A stretch of 64,000 nucleotides of DNA from Mesorhizobium sp. M3A.F.Ca.ET.080.04.2.1 (GTDB lineage: Bacteria; Pseudomonadota; Alphaproteobacteria; Rhizobiales; Rhizobiaceae): contig NZ_CP034451.1 of assembly GCF_003952525.1 (NCBI RefSeq), positions 4,402,001-4,466,000 of the forward strand. The letters are read 5' to 3'. A program made the position numbers and the translations under genes. Each line of letters starts with the position of its first letter. The stretch's first letter is position 1. Under the pieces are notes generated by a model that saw only the letters and a program-made list of their open reading frames with translations, was not told the origin of the DNA and searched no databases. Of this stretch, positions 8,633 through 16,988 are shown one piece after another.

Positions 8633-8864
8633 CTGTCTCCGCTACCAGCCGGATCTGGTGGTGATCGGACGGACCTCCAGCTTGCCTTCCATGCCGCCCC
8701 CGGATTGGATTCCGCCAAGCGTTACAAAAAGCCAGCGGCCATGTCACCCAAAGTGCCGTTCCGGATGCAGGTTTTGGCGCGTATTCCTTAGATCATGCGA
8801 TTTGACTGCCACAGTTTACCAGGTCCTGAGGGTGGTATTCCGATGGCAATACAGCCTCAAGACC
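8633..8864. other. Intergenic spacer between two glycosyltransferase genes
   Basis: No gene, repeat family or clear terminator is seen here. The stretch looks somewhat less GC-rich than its flanks and probably carries the promoter for the leftward gene at 8632. No convincing -35/-10 pair was found. Confidence 0.5.
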
Positions 8865-9857
8865 TCAACTGTGGCCGACATAGTCAGGGACAGTTTCGAC
8901 CTCGTCACGGACGAGGCCCGCGGCCAGGCTGAAATGGCCAAGGAAGGCCAAGGTATAGAAAGCCAGGCCGACCGTCAGCGAGAACGGGATTTGCCAGAAC
9001 GGCATGCCTGTTTGCCGCGCAAAACGGATGACGCGTCGTGTGGTGCGCCACGACATGGTGCCCCATCGGCTGCAAGACTTCACCACCCGCCGGGTGCGAG
9101 TGGGAGAATGGAGCTCGACGAATTTTCTGTCGGCATCTCGGCCGGTGACCAGGGCGCGCCAGTAGAAGAACCGCCATCCGCGCGGCGGGTAGTGACTGAC
9201 GCGGGCGTCGACATTGACGATTTTGCGGCCTTCGCGCCAAAGCTGGTGCATCAGCAGCGTGCAGGAGACCTTGAAACCGTTATGTGCGGGAAACGGGTGG
9301 CTGCATATCCAGTCGCGCCGGAAGGCGATGTTGTTGGCATTGATCGCCCGCTTGGAGGCAAAGCGCTTGTCTCCCTCGGCCAGCGGGAAGAACCAGATCA
9401 AGGCAAAAGTGCGCGACAGGAAGTCATCGTAGGAAAGATAGGTGTGCCCGTTCACGCAGATGGTTGCGGGGTCACGAAAGGGCTTCAGCAGGGTCGAGAG
9501 CCAGCCCCGTTCCGGAACCGTATCGGAATCGAGGAAGACGACGATGCTTCCCTCGGTCGAGGCAATGCCGTTGTTCTTGAGCTCATAGTACCGGCCGGCC
9601 GGACAGGCCGCGAAAGCCAGGTCGGCAACCTGCGCCAACTGAGGCGCCTCAGCTTCGATGCTGCTGCGCAGCGCGTCCGCGTCCGCTTCCCGGCCGCCAT
9701 GCGAGACGACAAGCTTCGGCCTTGCATATCCGGCAGCGGAAATCTCGGCAATGTCGCGCGCCAAGGCTTTCAGCCCGGCGCCGATTTCGTCCCAGTCGAT
9801 GGATCTGGCATTCTCCATCTCCAGGACAACTGAATAGGTTGGCTGCTCGGCTGACAT
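8865..9857 (-). CDS. Glycosyltransferase-like protein with C-terminal membrane anchor
   Basis: A 330-residue protein with a GT-A type core: VVFLDSDTVPERGW places the DxD motif at residues 110-112, followed by a GHTYLSYDDFL segment. Two hydrophobic helices near residues 290-320 (SLTVGLAFYTLAFLGHFSL) suggest membrane attachment. The usual N-terminal VVDDGS motif of family 2 is not conserved; KLVVSHGG stands at that place. This may be a divergent glycosyltransferase. It starts 47 bp downstream of metW on the same strand and could be read through from the methionine genes. Confidence 0.75.
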   Translation of the reverse strand: MSAEQPTYSVVLEMENARSIDWDEIGAGLKALARDIAEISAAGYARPKLVVSHGGREADADALRSSIEAEAPQLAQVADLAFAACPAGRYYELKNNGIASTEGSIVVFLDSDTVPERGWLSTLLKPFRDPATICVNGHTYLSYDDFLSRTFALIWFFPLAEGDKRFASKRAINANNIAFRRDWICSHPFPAHNGFKVSCTLLMHQLWREGRKIVNVDARVSHYPPRGWRFFYWRALVTGRDADRKFVELHSPTRTRRVVKSCSRWGTMSWRTTRRVIRFARQTGMPFWQIPFSLTVGLAFYTLAFLGHFSLAAGLVRDEVETVPDYVGHS

Positions 9858-9904
9858 GTCCCCGCCGGCTCAAACCATGGCCAATGTGCGAATCGAAGCC
9901 ACCG

Positions 9905-10519
9905 TCATCGCCTGAGCAGAAACACCGCCTGCTGGCCGAAGAAGTTCCAGAACCACCAGGGCATGGACAGCCCGATCTTCTGGCCGTTGGCGTCGAGCGC
10001 GGTCGCCTTCTCGACGGTCGCGCCGAGCTCCTCGCACAGATTGACGAAATCGCGGATGGTGCAGAAGTGGATGTTCGGCGTGTCGTACCAGGAGTAGGGC
10101 AGATCCTTGGTGACCGGCATCCTGCCCTTGATCAGCAGCGAGAAGCGCACCCGCCAATGGCCGAAATTAGGGAAGGAGACGATGGCGCGATTGCCGATCC
10201 TGAGCAGTTCGTCGAGCACAAGCTTCGGGTTGCGGGTCGCCTGCAGGGTCTGCGACAAGACGACAAAGTCGAAGCCCTTGTCGGCATAGAACTCGAGATC
10301 CTTGTCGGCGTCGCCCTGAATGACCGAGAGGCCGCGCGCCACGCATTCGTTGACGCCTCGCTGCGACAGCTCCATCCCGCGGCCATCGACCTGCTTGGCC
10401 TCCTGCAGGAGTTCCAGAAGCAAGCCATCGCCCGAGCCGACATCGAGCACGCGCGAGCGCGGCGGGATGAGATCGTTGATGACGTCGAGATCGACGCGCT
10501 GGGCGCGGTTGACGCTCAT
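9905..10519 (-). CDS. metW: Methionine biosynthesis protein MetW
   Basis: A 204-residue methyltransferase-fold protein with DVGSGDG (26-32) as the SAM-binding motif I and a conserved SWYDTPNIHFCT segment. MetW partners MetX in the acetylation of L-homoserine in proteobacteria that lack MetA. The start ATG at 10519 has a strong GGAGGTGCG ribosome-binding site. The open frame continues upstream but without family resemblance. It lies just downstream of metX. A 32-codon frame with ATGA overlaps at both ends bridges the two genes. Confidence 0.95.
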   Translation of the reverse strand: MSVNRAQRVDLDVINDLIPPRSRVLDVGSGDGLLLELLQEAKQVDGRGMELSQRGVNECVARGLSVIQGDADKDLEFYADKGFDFVVLSQTLQATRNPKLVLDELLRIGNRAIVSFPNFGHWRVRFSLLIKGRMPVTKDLPYSWYDTPNIHFCTIRDFVNLCEELGATVEKATALDANGQKIGLSMPWWFWNFFGQQAVFLLRR

Positions 10520-10614
10520 GAGCGCACCTCCGATCTTTTTCTTGACGCATGGCGCTCTCCCAAGAGCGCCGCGCATGCTTGGGGGTCATGCGTTGGGGAT
10601 TGCGAACTGCTCAT
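10516..10614 (-). CDS. Possible 32-residue bridging ORF between metX and metW
   Basis: Its ATG overlaps the metX stop codon and its TGA overlaps the metW start codon, both as ATGA, so it spans the metX-metW gap exactly. The peptide (starting [11 protein letters not shown], ending KRSEVRS) resembles no known family. It has no ribosome-binding site of its own apart from what terminating metX ribosomes would provide. It may simply keep ribosomes moving across the hairpin at 10547-10578 and so couple metW translation to metX. A chance open frame is quite possible. Confidence 0.3.
   Translation of the reverse strand: MSSSQSPTHDPQACAALLGERHASRKRSEVRS
10547..10578. other. Hairpin in the metX-metW gap
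   Basis: GGCGCTCT and AGAGCGCC pair around a short loop, extended outward by GCAT/ATGC complementarity. No T-tract follows on the transcribed (minus) strand, so it is not a standard terminator. It may be an RNA stability or translation-coupling structure. Confidence 0.55.
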
Positions 10615-11780
10615 AGGTTGAGCCCCCGGGCGCGGGCGGCCGAGCCAATGAAGCCGTTGATGGCGGCGAACATCTCCGGCTCGTCCAGGAGGAATGCGTC
10701 GTGGCCGCGATCGGTCTCGATCTCGACGAACGAAACGGAGGCGCCCGCCGCGTTGAGCGCATGCACGATCGAGCGGCTTTCCTCCGTCGGGAACAGCCAG
10801 TCGGAGGTGAATGACACCAGGCAGAAGCGCGTCTTGGTGCCGGCGAAGGCATCGGCGAGGCGCCCGCCATGGTCGGCGACGAGGTCGAAATAATCCATCG
10901 CGCGGGTCAGATAGAGATAGGTATTGGCATCGAAGCGATCGACGAACGTCATGCCCTGGTGGCGCAGATAGCTTTCGATCTGGAAGTCGGCATCGAAACC
11001 GAAGGTGAGCGCGTCGCGGTCCTGCAGGTTGCGGCCGAACTTGCGGTGGAGGGCCGCCTCCGACAGATAGGTGATGTGGGCGGCCATGCGCGCCACAGCC
11101 AAGCCTTTTTCCGGCCGCTTGCCGAAATCGAAATATTTCCCCCCGTGCCAGTCGGGGTCGGCCATGACGGCCTGCCGTCCGACCTCGTGGAAGGCGATGT
11201 TCTGCGAGGAATGGCGGGCGCCCGTCGCGATCGGCAGCGCCGCGAAGACTCGCTCCGGATAGCTCGCTGCCCATTGCAACACCTGCATGCCGCCCATCGA
11301 GCCGCCAAGCACGCAAAACAGTTTCTCGATGCCGAAATGGTCGACCAGCATCAGTTGCGCGCGCACCATGTCGCGGATGGTGATGATCGGCAGGTCGAGC
11401 CCGTAAGGCTTGCCCGTTGCCGGATTCATCGATGCGGGACCGGTCGAGCCCAGGCAGCCGCCGAGGACGTTGGAGCAGATGACGAAAAAGCGGTTGGTGT
11501 CGATGATCTTGCCGGGGCCGATCAGCACCTCCCACCAGCCCGGCTTGCCGGTGACCGGATTGGTGCTGGCGACGTGATGGTCGCCGGTCAGCGCGTGGCA
11601 GACGAGGATGGCGTTGGAGCGGGCTTCGTTGAGGGTGCCATAGGTCTGGTAGGCGATCTGGAAGGGCGACAGCAACGTGCCGGCATCGAGCTTCAGCGGC
11701 TTGTCGGCGCCGAAGCGCAACACCGGGCTCGATGGGTTCTCGACCTCATTGTTGGTCCTTGCAGCGCGCTGAGCGGCCAT
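10611..11780 (-). CDS. metX: Homoserine O-acetyltransferase MetX
   Basis: A 389-residue alpha/beta-hydrolase that acetylates L-homoserine with acetyl-CoA, the committing step of methionine synthesis. The nucleophile elbow GGSMGG places Ser161, the catalytic His is near residue 360 in DRGHDAFL, and the Asp lies in the preceding SDWLFP segment. The start at 11780 ([11 protein letters not shown]) is chosen by family resemblance and a GAGGGA ribosome-binding site. An in-frame ATG at 11810 is the main alternative. The longer open frame to 11936 runs through a terminator and riboswitch and is not coding. A SAM-II riboswitch controls this gene. Confidence 0.95.
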   Translation of the reverse strand: MAAQRAARTNNEVENPSSPVLRFGADKPLKLDAGTLLSPFQIAYQTYGTLNEARSNAILVCHALTGDHHVASTNPVTGKPGWWEVLIGPGKIIDTNRFFVICSNVLGGCLGSTGPASMNPATGKPYGLDLPIITIRDMVRAQLMLVDHFGIEKLFCVLGGSMGGMQVLQWAASYPERVFAALPIATGARHSSQNIAFHEVGRQAVMADPDWHGGKYFDFGKRPEKGLAVARMAAHITYLSEAALHRKFGRNLQDRDALTFGFDADFQIESYLRHQGMTFVDRFDANTYLYLTRAMDYFDLVADHGGRLADAFAGTKTRFCLVSFTSDWLFPTEESRSIVHALNAAGASVSFVEIETDRGHDAFLLDEPEMFAAINGFIGSAARARGLNL

Positions 11781-11839
11781 TGCATCCCTCAATTGTTCCC
11801 GCGTCGGCATCTCTTCCGATGCAGTGTCCGGCCGGCAGC

Positions 11840-11877
11840 GGACAACAAAAAACCGGCCTGCCTTCGCAAAGCCGGTT
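11840..11877 (-). terminator. Intrinsic terminator in the metX leader
   Basis: On the minus strand AACCGGC pairs with GCCGGTT around a 13-nt loop and is followed by a run of six T. It lies between the SAM-II aptamer and the metX start, as expected for transcriptional control by the riboswitch. Confidence 0.88.
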
Positions 11878-11890
11878 ACAGGTTGCAAAC

Positions 11891-11945
11891 GGCCCTTTAG
11901 CGAATTGTTTAACGTGGCTGCAAGCCGACCGGCCAAATCACCACG
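11891..11945 (-). promoter_or_regulatory. SAM-II riboswitch upstream of metX
   Basis: The minus strand matches the SAM-II consensus: stem CGTGG (11945-11941) with CCACG (11917-11913), loop GATTTGGCC, the conserved CGGCTTGCAGCCACGTTAAA region, and CGCTAAAGGGCC, which can close the pseudoknot with the loop. SAM-II aptamers precede metA/metX genes in alphaproteobacteria and switch them off when S-adenosylmethionine is abundant. A terminator follows 13 nt downstream. Confidence 0.93.
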
Positions 11946-11960
11946 GGAAGTCTGGCTGCT

Positions 11961-11989
11961 CTTCTAGGGCCAGCGCCGCGCTTCGTCAA
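11961..11989 (-). promoter_or_regulatory. Probable metX promoter
   Basis: TTGACG (11989-11984) and TAGAAG (11966-11961) are separated by 17 bp on the minus strand. The predicted transcription start near 11954 lies just before the riboswitch stem. Inferred from spacing and consensus only. Confidence 0.55.
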
Positions 11990-12106
11990 CATTCGGCATC
12001 TTGGATCCAGCCCGGTCCACGCAAGCGCCGGCCCTCGACATTCCGGGCCACGGCCTGTATTTCCGCTGCGGCCTGTGGACAGAGGCCTTTCGACGGATTT
12101 GTGACA

Positions 12107-13210
12107 ATGAAGCAGGATCAGCCACGTCCGACGCCCCGCGCGGGCATCATGGACATCGAAGCCTACGTGCCGGGAAAGAGCACGGCGCCAGCCGGCGTGA
12201 CGAAGGTCTATAAGCTGTCCTCGAACGAGAACCCGCTCGGTCCATCGCCGAAGGCGATCGAGGCTGCGCGACAGGTGGCGGCGAAGCTCGACGTCTATCC
12301 CGACGGCACGGCGCGCCGACTGCGCGAGGCCATCGCCGAAGTGCATGGCCTCAACCCGGCGAACATCATCTGCTCCAACGGCTCGGACGAGATCCTGGGC
12401 CTGTTGGCGCAGACCTATCTCGCGCCCGGAGACGAGGCGGTTTTCACCGAACACGCCTTCATGGTCTACAAGATCTATATCCAGGCTGCCGGCGCCAAGC
12501 CGGTAGCGGTCAAGGAAACCGACGAGCGCGCCGATGTCGATGCGATGCTCGCGGCGGTGACGCCGGCGACCCGGATCGTGTTCCTTGCCAATCCGAACAA
12601 CCCGACCGGCACCTACGTGCCGTTCCAGGAAGTGCGCCGGCTGCATGCCGGCCTGCCGAAAAACGTGCTTCTGGTGCTCGACGCGGCCTATGCCGAATAT
12701 GTGCGGCGCAACGATTACGAAGCCGGCGTCGAACTGGCCGGCAGCTCCGACAACGTGGTGATGACCCGCACCTTCTCCAAGCTCGGGCTCGGCGGCGCGC
12801 GCATTGGCTGGATGTACGGCCCGGCGCATATCGTCGACGCGATCAACCGGGTGCGCGGCCCATTCAACGTCAATGCCACCGCGATCGAGGCCGGCATCGC
12901 GGCGATAAGCGACCGCGCCCATGTCGAGCGCAGCGTGACGCATAACGAGAAATGGCTTGCCTGGGTGAGCGAGCAGGTGACGGGGCTCGGGCTGCGCATC
13001 ACGCCCAGCGTCGGCAATTTCGTGCTGATCCACTTCCCCGACGACAAGAAGCATTCGGCTGCCGCCGCCGACGACTATCTCAGCCAGCGCGGCTACATCT
13101 TGCGCCGCGTCACCGGCTACGGCTTCCCCAACGCGCTGCGCATGAGCATCGGCACCGAGGAAGCCAATCGCGGCGTCGTCGATGCGTTGACGAGTTTCCT
13201 GAAAAGCTAG
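12107..13210 (+). CDS. hisC: Histidinol-phosphate aminotransferase
   Basis: A 367-residue fold-type I PLP aminotransferase. [13 protein letters not shown] is the N-terminal substrate loop, NPNNPTGT the PLP-proximal motif, DAAYAEY carries the Asp/Tyr pair, and [14 protein letters not shown] contains the Schiff-base lysine K225. It converts imidazole-acetol phosphate to histidinol phosphate. In rhizobia this copy next to tyrC may also transaminate aromatic keto acids. The ATG at 12107 is used; the frame upstream runs through the divergent promoter region. It lies 5 bp before tyrC in one operon. Confidence 0.92.
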   Translation: MKQDQPRPTPRAGIMDIEAYVPGKSTAPAGVTKVYKLSSNENPLGPSPKAIEAARQVAAKLDVYPDGTARRLREAIAEVHGLNPANIICSNGSDEILGLLAQTYLAPGDEAVFTEHAFMVYKIYIQAAGAKPVAVKETDERADVDAMLAAVTPATRIVFLANPNNPTGTYVPFQEVRRLHAGLPKNVLLVLDAAYAEYVRRNDYEAGVELAGSSDNVVMTRTFSKLGLGGARIGWMYGPAHIVDAINRVRGPFNVNATAIEAGIAAISDRAHVERSVTHNEKWLAWVSEQVTGLGLRITPSVGNFVLIHFPDDKKHSAAAADDYLSQRGYILRRVTGYGFPNALRMSIGTEEANRGVVDALTSFLKS

Positions 13211-13215
13211 AGCAC

Positions 13216-14154
13216 ATGGCAGCACCGATGTTCGAAAAGATCGCACTGGTCGGCATCGGCCTGATCGGCTCGTCACTTGCCCGCGTCGTCCGCCGGGAGG
13301 GGTTGGCCCGCCACATCGCCATAGCGACGCGAAGCCGATCGACGCTCAAGCGGGCCGAAGAGCTGAGTCTAGGCGATTCCTACTCGACCGACGCCAGCGA
13401 AGTGGTGCGCGATGCCGATCTTGTCATCGTCTCGGTGCCGGTCGGATCCTCGGGCGAGGTTGCGGCCGAAATCGCGCCGGCGCTGAAGAAGGGCGCTATC
13501 CTGACCGATGTCGGCTCGACCAAGGCCTCGGTCATCGCCCAGATGCAGCCGTATGTGCCGGCAGGCGTGCACTTCATCCCTGGCCATCCGCTGGCGGGCA
13601 CCGAAAAATCCGGTCCGGATGCCGGGTTCGCCGATCTCTTCGACAACCGTTGGTGCATCTTCACGCCGCTGCCGGACACCGATCCGGAAGCGCTGGAGAA
13701 GCTGTCAGAGTTCTGGCGGCGCTGCGGCTCCAACATCGACACGATGGACCCGCAGCATCACGACATGACTTTGGCCATCGTCTCGCACCTGCCGCACATC
13801 ATCGCCTACAACATCGTCGGCACCGCCGACGATCTTGAATCTGTGACCAAGACGGAAGTTATCAAATACTCCGCTTCGGGTTTTCGCGATTTCACCCGCC
13901 TGGCGGCGTCGGACCCGACCATGTGGCGCGACGTCTGCCTGCACAACAAGGATGCGATCCTGGAAATGCTGGCGCGGTTCTCCGAGGATCTCGCCTCGCT
14001 GCAGCGGGCGATCCGCTGGGGCGACGGCGAGAAGCTGTTTGACCTCTTCACGCGCACGCGTGCCATCCGCCGCTCGATCATCGAGGCCGGCCAAGACATC
14101 GACGTGCCGGATTTCGGCCGCCAGGTGGTGGAGCATCCCGCTTCCAAGCCCTGA
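13216..14154 (+). CDS. tyrC: Prephenate/arogenate dehydrogenase
   Basis: A 312-residue NAD(P)-dependent dehydrogenase of the TyrA/TyrC family. The Rossmann motif GIGLIG is at residues 13-18, followed by DVGSTK, and HPLAGTEKSG carries the catalytic His region. The alpha-helical C-terminal dimerisation domain is complete and there is no ACT or chorismate mutase fusion. It performs the oxidative decarboxylation leading to tyrosine. It overlaps nothing and follows hisC by 5 bp, so the pair forms an aromatic amino-acid/histidine unit. Confidence 0.92.
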   Translation: MAAPMFEKIALVGIGLIGSSLARVVRREGLARHIAIATRSRSTLKRAEELSLGDSYSTDASEVVRDADLVIVSVPVGSSGEVAAEIAPALKKGAILTDVGSTKASVIAQMQPYVPAGVHFIPGHPLAGTEKSGPDAGFADLFDNRWCIFTPLPDTDPEALEKLSEFWRRCGSNIDTMDPQHHDMTLAIVSHLPHIIAYNIVGTADDLESVTKTEVIKYSASGFRDFTRLAASDPTMWRDVCLHNKDAILEMLARFSEDLASLQRAIRWGDGEKLFDLFTRTRAIRRSIIEAGQDIDVPDFGRQVVEHPASKP

Positions 14155-14169
14155 AAGTCTTCGCGCCTG

Positions 14170-15096
14170 TCAGGATGCCGGCCAGTGCGCCGCCATCATT
14201 GCCAATGTCTCGGTCCTGTCCGGTGCGCCGAGCCGGCCGCCGAAGCGCAGGCATTTGAGCGCGGCGGCGGCGCTCGCAAAGCGCAGTGCCTGTTCAGGCG
14301 GCATTGCTTCGGCAAGTCCAACGGCGAAGGCGCCGTGAAAGACGTCGCCGGCACCGAGCGTGTCCACCGCCTTGACCTTCGGCGCCTCGACGTGGCGCAC
14401 GCTGCCGCTTTCGCGGTCGTGCCACCAGGTTCCGGCAGCGCCTGCGGTGACCGCGACAAAGGCGTCGGTGCGCGAGGCGAGATCGGCGCAGGCGCTTTCG
14501 GGGTCGAGCGCGTGGCCGCAGACAATGCGCGCCGCCGGCTCCGAGGCAACGATGTGCGAGGCCAAAGGCAGCAATTGCTCCAGAACCTCGACCGGCGCGG
14601 TGTCGGCATCGAGGATCGCCGGGCGGCCCGCATCCCGCGCTGCCTTGAGGGCCAGCGCCGCGGCACCCGGCCAACGCACATCCACCAGCACGGCGTCGAA
14701 GGCAGAAAGATCGGCAAGCGGCAAAGTCTCGGGATCGGCCTGCGCCTGCCTGTCGTAGAACGGCACGATAATGCGTTCGCCATGGGCATCGACCAGGATC
14801 GCGGCCAGCGCCGAGCGGGCGCCGGCAACGCGGCGGATCAGGCTGCAGTCGACTCCCTCGGCCGCGATCTCGGCAACCATCCGGTCGCCAACCGCGTCGT
14901 CGCCCGCGCTCGCCCAAAGGGACACGCTGGCACCGAGGCGCTGCGCCGCGCAGGCAGCGCTCGTCGCCATGCCCGAGGCGATCTGGACACCGTCGCCGGC
15001 GATGAACTTGCCCTGGTGCACGGGAAGCGTCTCGACGCGCAGGATCGTATCGAGGGTGAACGCGCCGACGCTGAGAAGTCTGACGGATCGCGGCAT
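14170..15096 (-). CDS. PfkB-family carbohydrate kinase
   Basis: A 308-residue ribokinase-type enzyme. The N-terminal VGAFTLD and later DTLGAGDVFHGAFA (catalytic base D251, anion-hole GAGD at 248-251) are the PfkB signatures. It phosphorylates a sugar or nucleoside with ATP; ribokinase, fructokinase or 2-keto-3-deoxygluconate kinase are all possible. The ATG at 15096 has a GAGGG ribosome-binding site 6 nt upstream. A TTG at 15108 overlapping the DUF2125 stop is an alternative. The gene follows the DUF2125 gene closely on the same strand. Confidence 0.88.
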   Translation of the reverse strand: MPRSVRLLSVGAFTLDTILRVETLPVHQGKFIAGDGVQIASGMATSAACAAQRLGASVSLWASAGDDAVGDRMVAEIAAEGVDCSLIRRVAGARSALAAILVDAHGERIIVPFYDRQAQADPETLPLADLSAFDAVLVDVRWPGAAALALKAARDAGRPAILDADTAPVEVLEQLLPLASHIVASEPAARIVCGHALDPESACADLASRTDAFVAVTAGAAGTWWHDRESGSVRHVEAPKVKAVDTLGAGDVFHGAFAVGLAEAMPPEQALRFASAAAALKCLRFGGRLGAPDRTETLAMMAAHWPAS

Positions 15097-15104
15097 CGCA
15101 GCCC

Positions 15105-16103
15105 TCAATCAACCGGCTTGATCTTGCCCAGTGGGATGAACCCTAGCGAGGCCTTGCCCTTGACGATCTTGAGCGGCATGGACGGTTCGTTGCCGAGCAT
15201 CGCCAGGCCGGCAAAACCTTGCTCGATCTCGTTTTTGTGCTCGGGAACGGCGCCGCCAAGGATGCCCGCCACCGCCTTTGGATCCTTCAGCTTGATCGTC
15301 AGATCGGCATCGATCAGGCCGTCGGCGTCGACCGAGAGCGGACCGGACACCGTCACGCGCGCCGTTCCCGACGACAGATCGAGCTTGCTGACGTCGACCG
15401 CCTGGCCGCGCAGGCTCTTCGGCGGGGTCGCGATCAGCGCGACGCCGTTTTTCAGTGTCGCCTCGCCGCTGCCGTCGAGGGCCGGCAGCACGCGTCCGCC
15501 GATGGCGTCGGCATCGATTTCGAGATCGCTGAAGCTGCCGGCATAGGTGACATCCGGGCCATTTGGTTCCAACTGTCCGACCGCCTTTGCCGCGTAGAAC
15601 AGTTCGGCCGGATCGGAGTCGTCGGCCGGGTCGGTCTGGCCCGACAATCCTTCCGCCTGCAGCGACACGCGCCGGGGCAACGGCCAGGATAGTTTGACCG
15701 TGGCGCGCAGCTTCTCCCAGTCGATCCACAACGGTGTCATGCCCGGCGCCGAGGTCCGCAGCGGACCCCTGACGTCGGCGACCGGCGACAAAGGCTGGGT
15801 GATCTGCGCGACCGCATTGAAGGTGCCGGTGGAGGCGGCGATGTTTTTGGCGTCGTCCTGATAGGCTAGGCTGTCGCAGGAGACGGCAAAGGTCATCGGG
15901 TAGCCGCTGACCGTGAGATTGGCGCAATCGGCCTTGATGCCTTTATCCCCAAGCTCGACCACGGCACTCTCCGCCTCGGTCTTGACCCGGTCGGCGAGGT
16001 AGAACCAGCCGGCGCTGTAGAGCGCGAACAGAACCACGATGGCTCCGGCAAACCAGAGCAGCCGGCGGCGATGGTTCGGCGATCGCTCGTCACTTGACGT
16101 CAT
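15105..16103 (-). CDS. DUF2125 domain membrane-anchored protein
   Basis: A 332-residue protein with one N-terminal transmembrane segment (about residues 15-36, RRLLWFAGAIVVLFALYSAG) and a large periplasmic beta-rich domain. The VSGYPMTFAVSCD segment after the membrane anchor, and GKASLGFIPLGKI at the end, fit DUF2125, an alphaproteobacterial family of unknown function resembling AsmA-like or lipid-transfer-like exported proteins. Its stop codon overlaps the ribosome-binding site of the PfkB gene, so the two are probably co-transcribed. Confidence 0.8.
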   Translation of the reverse strand: MTSSDERSPNHRRRLLWFAGAIVVLFALYSAGWFYLADRVKTEAESAVVELGDKGIKADCANLTVSGYPMTFAVSCDSLAYQDDAKNIAASTGTFNAVAQITQPLSPVADVRGPLRTSAPGMTPLWIDWEKLRATVKLSWPLPRRVSLQAEGLSGQTDPADDSDPAELFYAAKAVGQLEPNGPDVTYAGSFSDLEIDADAIGGRVLPALDGSGEATLKNGVALIATPPKSLRGQAVDVSKLDLSSGTARVTVSGPLSVDADGLIDADLTIKLKDPKAVAGILGGAVPEHKNEIEQGFAGLAMLGNEPSMPLKIVKGKASLGFIPLGKIKPVD

Positions 16104-16226
16104 GCTGCGGCTCTCGTTAACCCCTCATGCAGCGAGCAGGCTGGTTGTCCTACGCACAACAAGGTGGGGACAGAAAGAACACCTACCGTTGCGATGGCTT
16201 CATTCGAATCGATCAGGCTTGGCGAT

Positions 16227-16763
16227 ATGGGCGATTTTTGGGTTTTTGGCTACGGATCGCTGATTTGGCGGCCAGGATTCGCCCATGTGGAAACGCGGCG
16301 CGCCCGTCTCCACGGCTATCGCCGTTCGCTGTGCGTCTATTCCTTCGTGCACCGCGGCACACGCGAACGGCCGGGACTGGTGCTCGGCCTCGATCGTGGC
16401 GGCTCCTGCGTGGGCCTCGCCTTCCGCGTGCCGGGCGATCTGCGCGATGAGGCGCTGGCCTATCTGCGCGAGCGCGAGCTCGTAACCAGCGTCTACCTCG
16501 AACGCAAGCTCGACGTCAGGCTCGACAAGGATGGCACGGGTGCGGGTGGAACCGTCGAGGCGGTCGCCTATGTCGTCGACCGCGCCCATGTGCAATATGC
16601 CGGCGGTCTCGACGCCAGCCATGCGGCAGCGGTCGTTCGCGGCGCCGTCGGTCAATCGGGCCGCAACGAGGACTATGTGCTCAGCACGCTCGAGCATCTC
16701 AAGGCATTGGGGATACGCGACCATTGGCTCGAGGAGGTGGGGCGACGGGTCGCGCCTTCGTGA
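16227..16763 (+). CDS. Glutathione-specific gamma-glutamylcyclotransferase (ChaC family)
   Basis: A 178-residue ChaC-type enzyme that cleaves glutathione to 5-oxoproline and Cys-Gly. FGYGSLIWRPGF (from residue 7) is the substrate-binding signature and VYLERKL carries a candidate catalytic glutamate (about E92). The ATG at 16227 places the signature at the N-terminus as in relatives. In-frame starts at 16194 (ATG) and 16164 (GTG) would add residues without family resemblance. A degenerate family A repeat follows downstream. Confidence 0.9.
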   Translation: MGDFWVFGYGSLIWRPGFAHVETRRARLHGYRRSLCVYSFVHRGTRERPGLVLGLDRGGSCVGLAFRVPGDLRDEALAYLRERELVTSVYLERKLDVRLDKDGTGAGGTVEAVAYVVDRAHVQYAGGLDASHAAAVVRGAVGQSGRNEDYVLSTLEHLKALGIRDHWLEEVGRRVAPS

Positions 16764-16812
16764 AGCGCATTTCCGGCAGATCGCCTCCAACGCTCCATCT
16801 CTTTGTTTTCAC

Positions 16813-16878
16813 GCAATCCCGGACGCAAGGCTACGGCGAACCCGCCGAGCCTAACCTTACACATTTTGCTGGAATTGC
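16813..16878 (+). repeat. Family A palindrome, copy 2 (expanded, degenerate)
   Basis: It begins GCAATCCCGGACG and ends TTTTGCTGGAATTGC, matching the ends of the 44-nt family A element, but carries about 22 extra bases in the middle. This is the only copy whose length departs from 44 nt. It lies between ChaC and an aldo/keto reductase gene. Confidence 0.7.
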
Positions 16879-16988
16879 TCTGGTCCGATCAAAAAGCAAA
16901 ACCATGCCTTTGACCTCCCGAGAGCGAGACCTAGCTTAGCGGCAACCCGCACGCCTTCCAGGCTTCACAGTCGTCACGGAGATCAGTT

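Noticed and set aside
10611..11936. A longer MetX starting at 11936
   Set aside because: The extra N-terminus would be translated from the SAM-II aptamer and the terminator, which must lie in untranslated leader.
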